From positions 208,993-272,992 of the forward strand of contig SSNU01000050.1 of the NCBI GenBank assembly GCA_012064415.1: DNA of 64,000 bases, given 5' to 3'. The notes below the pieces were generated by a model. It made no database searches. It saw only the letters and a list, made by a program, of their open reading frames with translations, and had not been told where the DNA came from. Position numbers and translations under genes: made by a program. Origin of the DNA: Gyrodactylus bullatarudis (lineage: Eukaryota; Platyhelminthes; Monogenea; Gyrodactylidea; Gyrodactylidae). Of this stretch, positions 53,191 to 63,973 are shown piece by piece. Position 1 is the stretch's first letter. Each line of letters starts with the position of its first letter.

Positions 53191-53347
53191 TTTTTAATTT
53201 TTCTTCTCTATACTTAAACAAATCAAGAATGGAGAAGTTTTTTGGTTTTTCATCAATTGGAAGTTTTGTAAATGGATTTTACTATTTTTCATTAACTATT
53301 TATTCATTAAAAAACTTTGTAAATATTATTTAATCAAACCAGGATTA

Positions 53348-53395
53348 AAGATTGATAAGACCTGGCGAAATATATATTTCTCTTATAAAATTCTT
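53348..53395 (+). ncRNA. PLE-A hammerhead with altered core (TTGATAA)
   Basis: AAGA-TTGATAA (53352-53358)-GACCTGGC-GAAA (53367-53370)-TATATAT-T-TCTC. GAAA, the 8-nt stem II and stem III are kept. CUGANGA is changed at two fixed positions (C3 to U, G8 to A), which should abolish cleavage. It is located downstream of the long PLE-A ORF. Confidence 0.6.
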
Positions 53396-53640
53396 TTTAT
53401 AAATTAACCAATTTCCTAATTGTTCTACCTATATATGAGGCTACATTGGAATTTGTAAACTAATAGAGTTTTCTCCTCTGGCTTCAGCAAATCCTTATGA
53501 ATCAAACTAAATAATCTCTGAGTTTTAAATAAAATTTTCAATCATAATATTGATTGATGAGATCATCAAGTGTTCTTCTAATTTCATTACTGAACCCATC
53601 ACTCCATATTTATACTTAATCAAAAATAGAGAACACGAAG
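53396..53640 (-). pseudogene. PLE family B fragment, reverse orientation
   Basis: The minus strand translates, with stops and a deletion, as 'DGFSNEIRRTLDDLINQYYD' and the equivalents of 'LIHKDLLKPEEKTLLVYKF' and 'YIGRTIRKLVNL'. It directly follows the PLE-A end and faces the plus-strand PLE-B fragment at 53641, so the two PLE-B pieces are head-to-head. Confidence 0.6.
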
Positions 53641-54156
53641 TTGAGTTTAATGGAAAACGGTTATCCTAATAAATTTGTGGACAAATTTATCAACTTGTCA
53701 GATGATATAGATGTCGTTGAAAACACAGATGAAGTTGAGAAGACCACAATTTTCATGAAACTCAATTTCAAAGGAGATGGCTTCAGCAATGATTTAAGGA
53801 GAAAGTTAACTGATCTCATCAATCAACATTATAACAACATACAATTAAAAATTGTATTCAAAACTAAGAGATTGTTTAACCTGATTCATAAAAATTTACT
53901 CGAGCCTCAAGAGAAAACTCTATTGATTTATAAATTCCAATGTGACTGTGGAGCTACATATATAGGTCGTACAATTAGGAACGATCACCTTAAGAAAGAT
54001 ACAGCGGTGACCAGGCATCTAAGACAGGAAGGGCACGAAACTTCAATTTCAAAATTTTCAATTCTATACAAAAATGCAGGGGATGACAGTACTGATGTTT
54101 GGGTGAAGGAGAAATTCTTCATAAATTTATATAAACCAAAAAAACTATTCTTATAA
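53641..54156 (+). pseudogene. PLE family B: linker plus GIY-YIG endonuclease
   Basis: An open frame covering the linker ('LMENGYPNKFVDKFINLSD', 'IFMKLNFKGDGFSNDLRRK') and the endonuclease. The latter includes 'KTLLIYKFQCDCGATYIG', 'DHLKKDTAVTRHLRQEGHE' and 'VWVKEKFFINLYKPKKLF'. About 9 residues normally following 'GRTIR' (the KLSTRL segment seen at 45.8 kb) are missing. The first ATG is at 53650. No RT remains. An intact hammerhead motif lies 186 bp downstream (54342-54376), as expected for a PLE terminal repeat. Confidence 0.8.
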
Positions 54157-54341
54157 TCTTCAACTACCTTGGCCTGTGTGAGCTTTTTCACTTTTCTCTC
54201 CACTGTTGCTAATTATTGGAGAGTTTTGATGTTTTTTAGCTTACATTATATTCTTACATTCTTTGACTTTTAATATTTCTTTCATAATTTGTAAATTATT
54301 ATCTTTAATGAATTCTTAACTTATATCATTGTTAAAGTATT

Positions 54342-54376
54342 GCCACTGATGATGCTTTATGAAATGTACATATGGC
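54342..54376 (+). ncRNA. Hammerhead ribozyme, PLE family B (intact core)
   Basis: GCCA (54342-54345) / CTGATGA (54346-54352) / TGCTTTAT (54353-54360) / GAAA (54361-54364) / ATGT-ACAT (54364-54371) / A54372, cleavage / TGGC (54373-54376). Stem I GCCA-UGGC is perfect, and an outer GUAUU-AAUAU pairing is possible. Stem II shows no canonical pair. Confidence 0.7.
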
Positions 54377-54399
54377 CCTAATATATATCTTATTTCTAA

Positions 54400-55035
54400 A
54401 TTTCCTAATAATCAAAAATAGTAAAAATCATTGAAACATTCTTTTCTAGAACATTCTATTTCTCGATGATCACTTAGTTAGTAGTTAGCGTATTAAATTT
54501 CATTGAGAGAATAGAATATTCTAGAACAAGTTCTAATTGAGTTGATGTTCTAAACAAATTTTTCTACTTATTCAACTAGGCCTTTAAATCCTGATAGAAT
54601 GCCAAGATGAAATAAAACTGTTCATAGCCAATATCCACTTGAAGAAATATTTAGAGTAAAGTATTCTTCATGTTGTTTCTGCTTCGTTCATGTAATTTGA
54701 TTACTTTAGTATCATCCTTTAGATTTTATTTGAATTGAGTACATATAACGTTGTTCGCTTGCTACCTGACTATGTTTTCTTCTGGCTTATATCGGTCTAT
54801 CTGTAGACAAGTCAGCTTAACACTGGGCTGATAAATTATCAGTGATAATCCAGATCATATTATAGATTTTAATAACGTAAAAAGCCTAGGAAACATCATG
54901 AATAAATATAAAAATATGATTTTGGAGTCTATAGAAATTAAAATAAACGAGGTTTTTCTGATAAAATAATTCACATAAATTCTCAAAAACGTCCGAAAAT
55001 CCACTCAAAATCATATTAAAATAGAATTAAATATA
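54400..55035. other. Spacer between PLE ends
   Basis: AT-rich sequence, nothing coding. A 'cgtccgaaaatccactcaaaat' segment at 54990-55010 recurs near 50105-50130, next to another PLE-B end, so parts of this spacer belong to the PLE-B repeat. Confidence 0.4.
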
Positions 55036-55038
55036 TAT

Positions 55039-55239
55039 TAACACCAAATGTACATTTCTTAAAGGATCATCAGTGGTATCACTTTAAAAATGATAATAGT
55101 TAAATAATTGAATGAAAATAATAATTTACAATTTTGAAAGAAATAGTAAAAGTTTAAGAATTAAGAATAAAAGCAAGCTCTTATCATTTTTAAAGTGATA
55201 CCACTGATGATCCTTTAAGAAATGTACATTTGGTGTTAA
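55039..55239. ncRNA. Perfect inverted pair of hammerhead ribozymes
   Basis: 55039-55097 and 55181-55239 are perfect 59-bp inverted repeats. Each carries TACCA / CTGATGA / TCCTTTAA / GAAA / ATGT-ACAT-T / TGGTG, on the minus strand (core at 55073-55067) in the left arm and the plus strand (55204-55210) in the right arm. Stem I (UACCA-UGGUG) is five pairs including one wobble. The arms are 83 bp apart. Confidence 0.7.
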
Positions 55240-57560
55240 TATAAACGAGGTTGTTAATAGTAATATAATGGATATGAATATTGTTGAAAAGAAATCTGAT
55301 TGGTTTAATGTTTTGATTGGACACACAAGATTTTAAGTAATTTAAATTTTTCCAAAATTCTCACGCCACAAGAAGAATACGACACGCATTCGAATTATTG
55401 TGTAACTCCAAACAACCTGTATTTTCACCAGGGTTAGAGAAATAATTCTATTTCTTTCAAAAGGACTATTTCATTCAAGGATCAAGAAACAAATAACTCT
55501 CAGTGTTTACTTCTTTAAAACACTGTTCATTCAAGATTTCTTGGCTTCGTGCCAGCATATTTGCATTATTGGTGAAAAAGCTTTCGGAATCTTGTTCACC
55601 TTCTGAAAACGACTTAAAATGTAAAAAACCAATTTAATATTATTTTTAAATTTCTTAGTGAAGATAACTAATAACTATTCTTTGTACAGACTCATACAGA
55701 GATCTATTTATTGTGTAATACACAATGTGTATTATAAACTAATTAAAATACAAGTATTTTGTCTAAGAGAAAATTTACAATGTACATATATCAAAGGAGA
55801 TGAGTTATTGTCAGTTTTTAGTGTTTTTAGGGAAATAAATAATTACGTTCTACTTGAAGTACACTTCTTTGTGGGAGAAACCACTTGATACCAATAAAAC
55901 AAAAGATTTCTTCAAGATAGAAAATCCATCTTTAGACTTGAATATGCCATATGTTAATAATACTACAACTGGTACCATATAAATTTTTCTCTTTATTCTG
56001 TACATTCAAGTTTATTGATATTATTTTTTAATTCCGAGATTACGCTAAACCTCGCACTTTCAAAGCTCTCGAAAAAAGGATTTTGACGCCAAATCGAAAT
56101 TTGAAAAATTGCCAGAATAATTTTTCCAGAATTTCTTTCTTCAAATTGCAACGTGATCTAGATTCCAGAAAACCTTTAAAACATTCGAATTGTTGATGAA
56201 AAATTGAGATTTTTGTAATAAAAATCATAAATTCTTCAATAGATTTTTATCAAATTTAACTTTAGTTTGGGAAAATAAATACATTAGCCTAGAAATTTAG
56301 GACAAGAGAAATTATTTCAATCTTATCTGTTGATAGACATTATTGATATCATGTTGATAATAAACGAAAATATATAGACTTCTCAACATGAAAAAAATCT
56401 TTTAATGAAGGTGGAATGTTCAATGAAAAAAGGATATTTATGCTCGTTTATCTAAACTAGATAAAGAATTCTTTCACGTGCAATTTGAAAAATTTTTTTA
56501 GCAAGCTTTTTCAATAGAAACTAAGATCTTGTATTCAAATTAACGTATTGAAAAATATGCTGAATTTTATTTTTGCCATTTTTTGCATGATAGAAGCTAA
56601 AATATTTTTCTCTTAATAATTTTTAACATAGTAAAGGAATAATTCATATACGGATCAACTATTTTTCTATCAAAAGCCTCTGAATCTTCGATGACTACTC
56701 AAAAGTAATAATATGAAACACTATCACTACCATCTTAATAGAAAATTATTATTTCTGGAGAAAAATTGGCAAACATTTGCCCCCTTATGTTTTCTAGTAA
56801 ATGGCTTTTTAACATCGATGAAATCAAAACGAATCCCTTGCGGTGAGTTTTCATGCCATCGATAATAAAAAGACCAACACGATTCAAAGTGAACTTAGAG
56901 AGAAATAAGTGGGGGCAACTGTTCTCTGATTTAACCGAAAATTTTATTACCGAAACAAGAAAACTGAACCACATTTTCACCCAGGGAAGATGAAATTGAA
57001 AAATCTATCCCTTTAGTAGGGACTCTACTATCAAGTAAACAACTAACCGAAATGGACCAATGTAAGGGGTCAAATCGTTACTCATATCATTAGGGGTGAG
57101 GGTCAGAGTCTGAAAAGAAATAGAACGTTTATCCCACAATAATAAATAACTTGTAAGGTCAAGGATTTTAATGTTCCACAAAAATAACGTTCTTTCTTCT
57201 AATCACCAAAAATACATGATTCTGTTTATATCATTTGAATCTTGATTAAAAATTATAGACTCAAATCCATTTTTGCGTACGTTTGAAAATTCACGTGAAA
57301 TTCTTTTTTTTGTAAAAATCAAAAAGCTTCATCACATTAAAGAACATGAGTAGTGTGAAACTCGATCAAGTTTCATATTTCTCTCATATCACACTGTATT
57401 CATCTCTTTTATGCAATCAATAAAAAATATTTTTAGAAAACATGATCAGTTAGTTAGAAATTTCCCCTTTCAATTTCTCTGTGAACTAAATGAGTCTAGG
57501 GATCTTCTAGTGAGTCTAGGCATGAGACTGGGAATTCTATAATCCCACACTAAGCGAGTA
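55240..57560. other. Gene-free stretch
   Basis: No coding region with family support and no RNA gene. Several short ORFs are present but have AT-driven composition. Confidence 0.4.
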
Positions 57561-57580
57561 GATATGAATATGAATCTATA

Positions 57581-57772
57581 ATGCTTTATGATGAGTTTGA
57601 AGGAAATTTCTCATTAGCAACTCAAGAAAAATCAAAGCTGCCTTCTTTGAATAATAATAATATGAACTTGTATCGGATGAGTTCTCTATTAGACAGTCTA
57701 TCCAGAACTTGTGTATTTCAAGGAGGGTCTGATCTTGTTAAAGAACTAACCGATGCATTGCCTAGTGAATAA
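57581..57772 (+). CDS. Possible small protein of 63 aa
   Basis: ATG to stop, 63 codons ('MLYDEFEGNFSLATQEKSK' to '…KELTDALPSE'), of ordinary protein-like composition, unlike most short frames here. No family recognised, no promoter or poly(A) signal confidently linked. It could be a chance ORF or an exon. Confidence 0.2.
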   Translation: MLYDEFEGNFSLATQEKSKLPSLNNNNMNLYRMSSLLDSLSRTCVFQGGSDLVKELTDALPSE

Positions 57773-59041
57773 CGATAATAATGATAAATTTTTACAAGTT
57801 TCTGCTTGGCTCTTCTTTTGTTTGCCTCCTTTGAGGCCTGTGCGTCCGTGCAACTTTAACGGTTTTCGACCTCTTCTAAACCCGCATATTTTTTGAGACT
57901 ATAGGCTAAAAATATCTATGCGCCTCTTACGCATTAAATTCAACAAGTATTGTCCTCTTTTTACTGGTTTTTACTCATGTATTTTTAATTAATTTTTCCC
58001 AAAATTTAACTAAAGGAACAAATAAAATCCCACGTCTGTTTATTCACGAAGGAATTTGTTTGGGCAAAATATTTCTACTCGTACTTGTACTCGGGAACAT
58101 TTAATAAAATAAATATCTCCTTACATTCGTCTCTCTTCTTGTCAAAAAATTTAATGAAGATTCAATTCTGTTAGCTCATCCATTCTGCAGAACAAGGAGC
58201 AAAATCATACTTTTGTACGATTCCCAATTGGGCATTGCAAAGAAGGGGGGGACTGATTGAATGTGCAATGAAGAGAAATTCCATTCGAATTCAATTCTCA
58301 GAGGTTCAACATTGTCATTCTCAGTCTTTTCTCAAATCTACTACAGAGGATAGTCACAGAAGATTATTATCAAGGAATTTTTCATTGTGGCAGTGACTAA
58401 TTCCTCTATAATCTCCAATGGGCATCATTGACTAACAAATTATCCATTTAATATTTGGTCTATTTTTACTCTGGACAGAAGGACTGGCTGAGCTTCAGTG
58501 ATCTAAAGAAGATATCTTTTTAACTAAATTGTTGTTCATCTTTAGATTTCAATTATGCAATTGCCTGCTCGATATCTTTCATGGTTGAGAAGATAACTAG
58601 TCTTGGAGCCTATTTTAACCTCTATTATCTTTGAAATGATGAGTCGGCTTTCATAAAGGAATTCAGATTCGAAATCAACGTAATTATTTTGGTTAGGTTA
58701 CAAATTTTTGAATTTGTGTGATGAAAAAAGTACTTTGGGACATGAGGGGTTAATTAGCCTGATAACCACATCGGTCCAGGTACTTTTTATTGAGGCACTC
58801 TTTCTGTTGAGGCGTTCTTTCATCCATATAGCTTATTCTTCCTATGTAATTAGCATCACATGTAGGCTAAATTCAAATTGAAGTGCAAGGTCCAGAAGCC
58901 GAGTTATAGACCAATATGAAAATATGCACAATTCTCTAGGTCTTGAGTTGTGTAATATCATTTGTATCGGATAATATCGATAACATAGCAAAAAAATTAG
59001 TATCAATAAAAAAGAAGAATAAATTAGGAATCGAATTGTTA

Positions 59042-59122
59042 CCGTTTTATAGGTAAATGTTGCCTTTTCCACAGCGACTTTGTTGTTTTCTATCGCTTGC
59101 TCTGGATCAAAGCCCAAATCCA
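59042..59122 (-). other. Possible orphan exon
   Basis: The minus strand reads 'LDLGFDPEQAIENNKVAV' and 'EKATFTYKT' between a weak acceptor (GAGAG) and a GTAACA donor, phase 0. The composition is coding-like, but the acceptor lacks a pyrimidine tract. It would be compatible in phase with the candidate exon at 62099-62275. Confidence 0.25.
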
Positions 59123-59772
59123 GCTCTCTTTTTTAGTCTTGCGTGTACTTGCATATATACATATTTTTTTGAATTATTTGCTATATGCTGATTCAATATT
59201 GGCATCAATGAATAAATTGAAAACATCTTTACGATCAATACACGATCGGGAAAACTTTGTTAGTCCTGGATTTGCTGTGAACCTGGTGCAAGCCATAGGT
59301 AATGAGCATAGAGGTTTTTTCGAGAAAAATATCGATCCACATTTTGATAAAAGTTAACCACAATACAAGTATAGATTCAGAACCATTAAATCCAGACTCT
59401 TGGTATTCAGAAAAATATTTGGTCAATTTATTAATTGATGAGTGAAGAGTATTACGGTCAGGTATGCATGTGATGAAATTTGATCGTAGTTTACGATTCG
59501 TAATGGTCTTTGGGATTGCTTAAAATAACACTAATTATTATGCACGAGTTAATTTCCACGTTTAATGACATCATTTAAGATTATACAATAAATTGTAATC
59601 TGATAGATAAATAATTTGAAATTATTACGATAAACTAAGCGGAAAATTTATTTCCGCTATTCGAAAACAATATCCTATTTCGCTAGATTAATCATTCTTC
59701 TAACAATGAGGTATGGTAATCAGGATGATTTTCTGGTATTGTATAAATTATTATTGTAACTGAATTGAGGCG

Positions 59773-60060
59773 ATGCTTAAGGAGTCTGGCTCGATATGTT
59801 TCCAAAATTATATCACAAAAGTTGACGATGACCCCAAGAGAAGTTATTCTCTTATAAAGTATAGTTTTCTTCAATCTCTCGTTGATGGTCAAGGGTTCCT
59901 GAGATGTGATTTTCAGATTAAGTGTGTCTCAAATCGTTGCAGATGTACAAAGAAAATCTTGATTTGCTGTATTCAAGATGTCATGATAGCCTATCTTACA
60001 ACAATAAATAATTTTCATTTCCAGTGTGTAGACTTTAGCAATGATTTTTCCACACTTTAA
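59773..60060 (+). pseudogene. Second, decayed KRBA2-like Cys-cluster copy
   Basis: The plus strand contains 'DGQGFLRCDFQIKCVSNR', then 'CRCTKKILICCIQDV'. This aligns with 'DGQGMLRCDCTSGCVNNR' and 'CSCLKRNILCNSRCH' of the 51.6-kb copy. One Cys of the first pair and the C-H end are lost. It is a relic. Confidence 0.55.
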
Positions 60061-60836
60061 ACTAATCCTATATTTTCACAATCTAATTTCTATTTTTATT
60101 ATTATCCTGATAATATTTATAAAAGGATAATGTTTTTATCGATATTTGAAGAGGGAATATCAATCTCTGGCTATCGTAATAAGTCAATTTCAAGTTTTAA
60201 AAAATGATGAATCTAACAGTGTCCGATATTCGTAAATTTAATAATTTCTATAAAGTTTATTTGACGTATTGTGTCTATAATGTGGCCGTTTGAAATTCAA
60301 ATGTTGAACTTTGAGTCACGATTAAAGATTGGAAGATAACTAACCAATACGTCTTGATGGTCTTATTCGAGTTTCTAGTCTAAGATTACTACTACTCTTC
60401 TCGGAAATTGTCCCCTCATGCTTCAAGCTAATTGCAATATAAGTGGTTCAAAATTTTTATCCTTTTGATCATTGCAAAGAACCAACAGATCTCTGAGTAA
60501 GCTTGTTTTATTCAATTGAAACCTTGTGGAATATGGACGAAAAAGAGAAATTATTTTTAAACATAAAGGTCATCGTAAGGATTATGTAAAAAATTAATTT
60601 ATTTTCAATTTTAAATGTCTTGAAGAATAATTGAGAAGGTGTCAGTCTTTTGATTTTCACATTTTTCCTCGAACCATGTTCATGTTCGCATAAACTAGAA
60701 TGAAAAGAACAAAAGTTTTAGACAGTGTAATCATACTTTTGTATTTCATAAATGATTGAATAATTTATACAAAAACATAGCAGGACCTTGGACAGGTGGA
60801 AAAAAATATTGACTAAATGAAAATTTTGCTATAATA
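60061..60836. other. Gene-free stretch
   Basis: AT-rich, nothing recognised. Confidence 0.4.
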
Positions 60837-61247
60837 GTGTTGATTAGGCTGTGGTGAAATTTTTTTCTCCGAACAACTCACGAGAGGACTTACTTTTCTG
60901 ATAAATTTTAGTACTCAGATCATGTTTTCCATAACTTTAAAGCGTGAAAGTCATTCCCACAAAATCCCATGGACATGATAGAAAAACGAAATTAACCATG
61001 AAGCCCCTTTTGAAGATAAAACTTAAGAAAATCATTATATGGCCAAGACTTTAGTGATTGCGTAGTAAAAATTCATTGAAAATGGAGCGGTGATTTGAAA
61101 AATTCAATATTTATAAAACCGAATGACATAATGGAGAATCATTTTCGACACATGCTTCAATACAAAGTAATGCTTATAATTGATAGTTCTATCAGAAAAG
61201 TTGGTCCTAATATGAGGTTAAAAATTTCACCCTAGCCTAGTGTTGAT
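60837..61247. mobile_element. hAT-type MITE, copy 1 (395 bp)
   Basis: The element is 60845-61239, flanked by the perfect 8-bp repeat GTGTTGAT (60837-60844, 61240-61247). The TIRs are TAGGCTGTGGTGAAATT and the complement TAGGCTAGGGTGAAATTT. No coding content. About 95% identical to the copy at 62990-63386. Confidence 0.85.
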
Positions 61248-61950
61248 GCATAATGTCTCAATCAAACATTGAGTTATGACATTATGTTCTATACACCGTT
61301 AGAATCCTTTCAAGGAACTGGATTAAATTCTGACTCAAGTTAGAAATCTTCCTCTTATGTTCAGTAACATTGGTTTCTAAAGTTGGTTAATGTGAAGTTG
61401 GGATTCTATGATTTTTACAGAAATCTCGATTTTTTCATCAAAAATTAAATTTTTTTAAAAGATTTTATGGTATCCTACTCATGTTGCCCATTTTCACCAT
61501 TTGAACTAAAAAATTCTGAAAAAAATTATTCTTTATGAAAAATATAGTCATTTTTCAAATTCCCAATTCGCTGCCAAAATCCCATTTTTTCGAACTTTGA
61601 GCTGAAAATTTTTATTGATTTTAAAGTTTGAGGTTGATCAAAAAGAGGTTTTTCATGATCAAGATTAAATAATAAAGCAGAATAAAACCGTCAAATTATC
61701 GACAGTTTCCCCATTTTCGAGAGACTTAGAATTATCGAAATTTCATTGATTTTCAAGTAGTGCAAATGATCAAAAAATAAAATTTCAGCTCCCAAACTAT
61801 AATGTGATTATGCATAAGATCAGATTCAGTTAAATTGATTTTCTTGTCTAATCTTGATCCCGAAGAAACTTTTTTTTCTTCAAATGAAGTGAAAGTGGGC
61901 AACATGAGTAAAATTCATGGGTATAATGTTTAAAAATTTTCAATTCTTGA

Positions 61951-62080
61951 TAAAAACATCGAGATTTCTGTAAAATTCATAGATTCCCAGCTTCATATCA
62001 ATTAGCTTTAGCTGAGATATCAACTTCATATTAGGATAAGACCTAGTAATACATGTAATATGATTGATCGAGTCAAAAGG
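61951..62080. repeat. Repeat shared with the PLE-B relic at 45.7 kb
   Basis: 'tagattcccagcttcatatc' and 'aattagctttag' match 45745-45775 ('tagattcccaacatcatatc', 'aattagcttta'). In translation both give 'LKLIDMxLGIYxxYxNLD'. Confidence 0.5.
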
Positions 62081-62098
62081 TTTTTTCTGAATTCTCAC

Positions 62099-62275
62099 TT
62101 GCATGACCGAGTGAAACTTTTCAATCAAGTCAGGTGCAAAAGCACGGACAGCTTCACTCATTTTACACTCCAAACGTGATAGGGCTTTCTCTTCACTTTG
62201 ATCCAGGCAAAACTTCTCTTTGAGCCAATCAACAGCCTTTACAGGATCCTTGGCAACATCAGTTATTTCAGCGTC
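62099..62275 (-). CDS. Candidate exon of an unidentified gene (59 codons)
   Basis: The minus strand reads from acceptor GGTCCAG to donor GTGAGA, phase 0 at both ends: 'DAEITDVAKDPVKAVDWLK', 'EKFCLDQSEEKALSRLECK', 'MSEAVRAFAPDLIEKFHSVMQ'. Composition and amphipathic helical pattern look coding and differ from the surrounding repeats. I do not recognise the family. Neighbouring exons could lie beyond the right window edge or at 59042-59122. Confidence 0.4.
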
Positions 62276-62981
62276 CTGGACCAACGAGAACATTGTGATC
62301 AATAGATTGGCATACCTACGTATGGATTTGTATAAGCAAGAATATAAATTAGCTATTCTCGACAAAATTAAAATTATAATATTCTCGATATATTTGGGAT
62401 TTCATGATTTCTACAAAATTTCTACATGGAATTTCACTTTTTGAATCGGTTACTAATCTTGATGAAAAAATATGATTTTTGTACTTCTAAAGCCAAATGA
62501 AAAGATACAGTATTTCTTTCAATAAATCAAGACAAAGCTAAGAATTAATTAATTTTCAGTCATCTTTGAGTGTTAATAGTTGACAGAATTCTTTTATTCA
62601 TAACATCTTGATTTCAAGATTCAAGATACTTGACTAGATGTCCCTTTAAACTGCCATTAATGATGGCGTTAGATAGGTTTAGGAAACTGGTAATTTATCT
62701 CTCAAGACAAGCAGCCCAAGTTGTTTAAATATTCTACGACTATTGTGAGTACTTTGGTTAAGAATACAATCAAGTAGTTTAAACTTCCAAGATTGATTAG
62801 CTAATATGAAGATGAGAATTCATGATATAAAAATATCGATTTCTCTCATAAACAAGAGATGATATTCAGGATCAGAATTAGGTTCAGATAACTGTGATTA
62901 ATACTCTTGTAATATGTATGAAAGTCTCTGCTTCCTCCGGCCCAATCAGAGAACACTAAAGATTAGACCAATAAAATTAAA

Positions 62982-63394
62982 GTAACCAAAAGGCTGGGGT
63001 GAAAATTCTTTTTCTCCGAACAACTCACGAGAGGACTTACTTTTCTGATAAATTTTAGTACTCAGATCATGTTTTCCATAACTTTAAAGCGTTAAAGTCA
63101 TTCCCACAAAATCCGATGGACATGATAGAATAACGAAATTAACCATGAAGCCCCTTTTGAAGATAAAACTTAAGAAAATCATTATATGGCTAAGACTTTA
63201 GTGATTGCGTAGTAAAAATTCATTGAGAATTGAGCGGCGAGTTGAAAAATTCAAGATTTTTGAAACCGAATGACATAATGGAGAATCATTTTCGACACAT
63301 GCTTCAATACAAAGTAATGCTTATAATTGATGGTTCTATCAGAAAAGTTGGTCCTAATATGAGGTTAAAAATTTCACCCTAGCCTACTAACCAA
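62982..63394. mobile_element. hAT-type MITE, copy 2 (397 bp)
   Basis: The element is 62990-63386, flanked by 8-bp repeats GTAACCAA (62982-62989) and CTAACCAA (63387-63394), one mismatch. Same TIRs and interior as copy 1, same orientation. Confidence 0.85.
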
Positions 63395-63930
63395 TATTGA
63401 AATCTTCTTAGGAATAAGGATCTTCTCATCAAAAACATCTTGAGTAGACTGAAAATAGCATTGAAGAAGATGACGACTCTCGCGGATTTTAACTGGACAT
63501 CAAGAAAAAATAAAAGAATACGATAAAAAAAGGTTTATAATTCCTCAAATGAAAGAGTCATAATGTTTATCTTCTTTCTAGCATAGCTATGCGATAAAAG
63601 TGTAAAGAATTTCCTTTGAAGGGAAAAAAGCAATCAAGGATGCAATCAAAATACATAGGACATGTCCAAATGATTTTGTCCAGAATAAGGCTACCCATCC
63701 TCTTTTGACTGTAGAATAAGACTAATTAATTTTTAGAGTTTAGTATGAGAGAGAGAGATGTAAATTAGAATTCCTCGCAAATGCATCAAACTAACGAAAT
63801 ATATACATGTTAACTTTGTACACGTGTTATAATACAATAAACTGTATTTATAGCTGTAATTGAATATTGAAAATTGGGAATTTTGTATATTGATTTATCA
63901 ATGATAAATTGTAGTTATAGAAGAAAAACT
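63395..63930. other. Gene-free stretch
   Basis: Nothing coding or structural recognised apart from a short GA run near 63747. Confidence 0.4.
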
Positions 63931-63936
63931 TTTATT

Positions 63937-63973
63937 CACCAAATATACATTTCTTTATGGTTCATCAGTAGTG
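63937..63973 (-). ncRNA. Hammerhead ribozyme-like motif at the window edge
   Basis: Minus strand: CACTA / CTGATGA (63968-63962) / ACCATAAA (8 nt) / GAAA / ATGT-ATAT-T / TGGTG. Stem I CACUA-UGGUG makes five pairs with one wobble, and stem III pairs with one G-U. The core is intact. It probably marks the end of another PLE continuing beyond the window. Confidence 0.6.
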
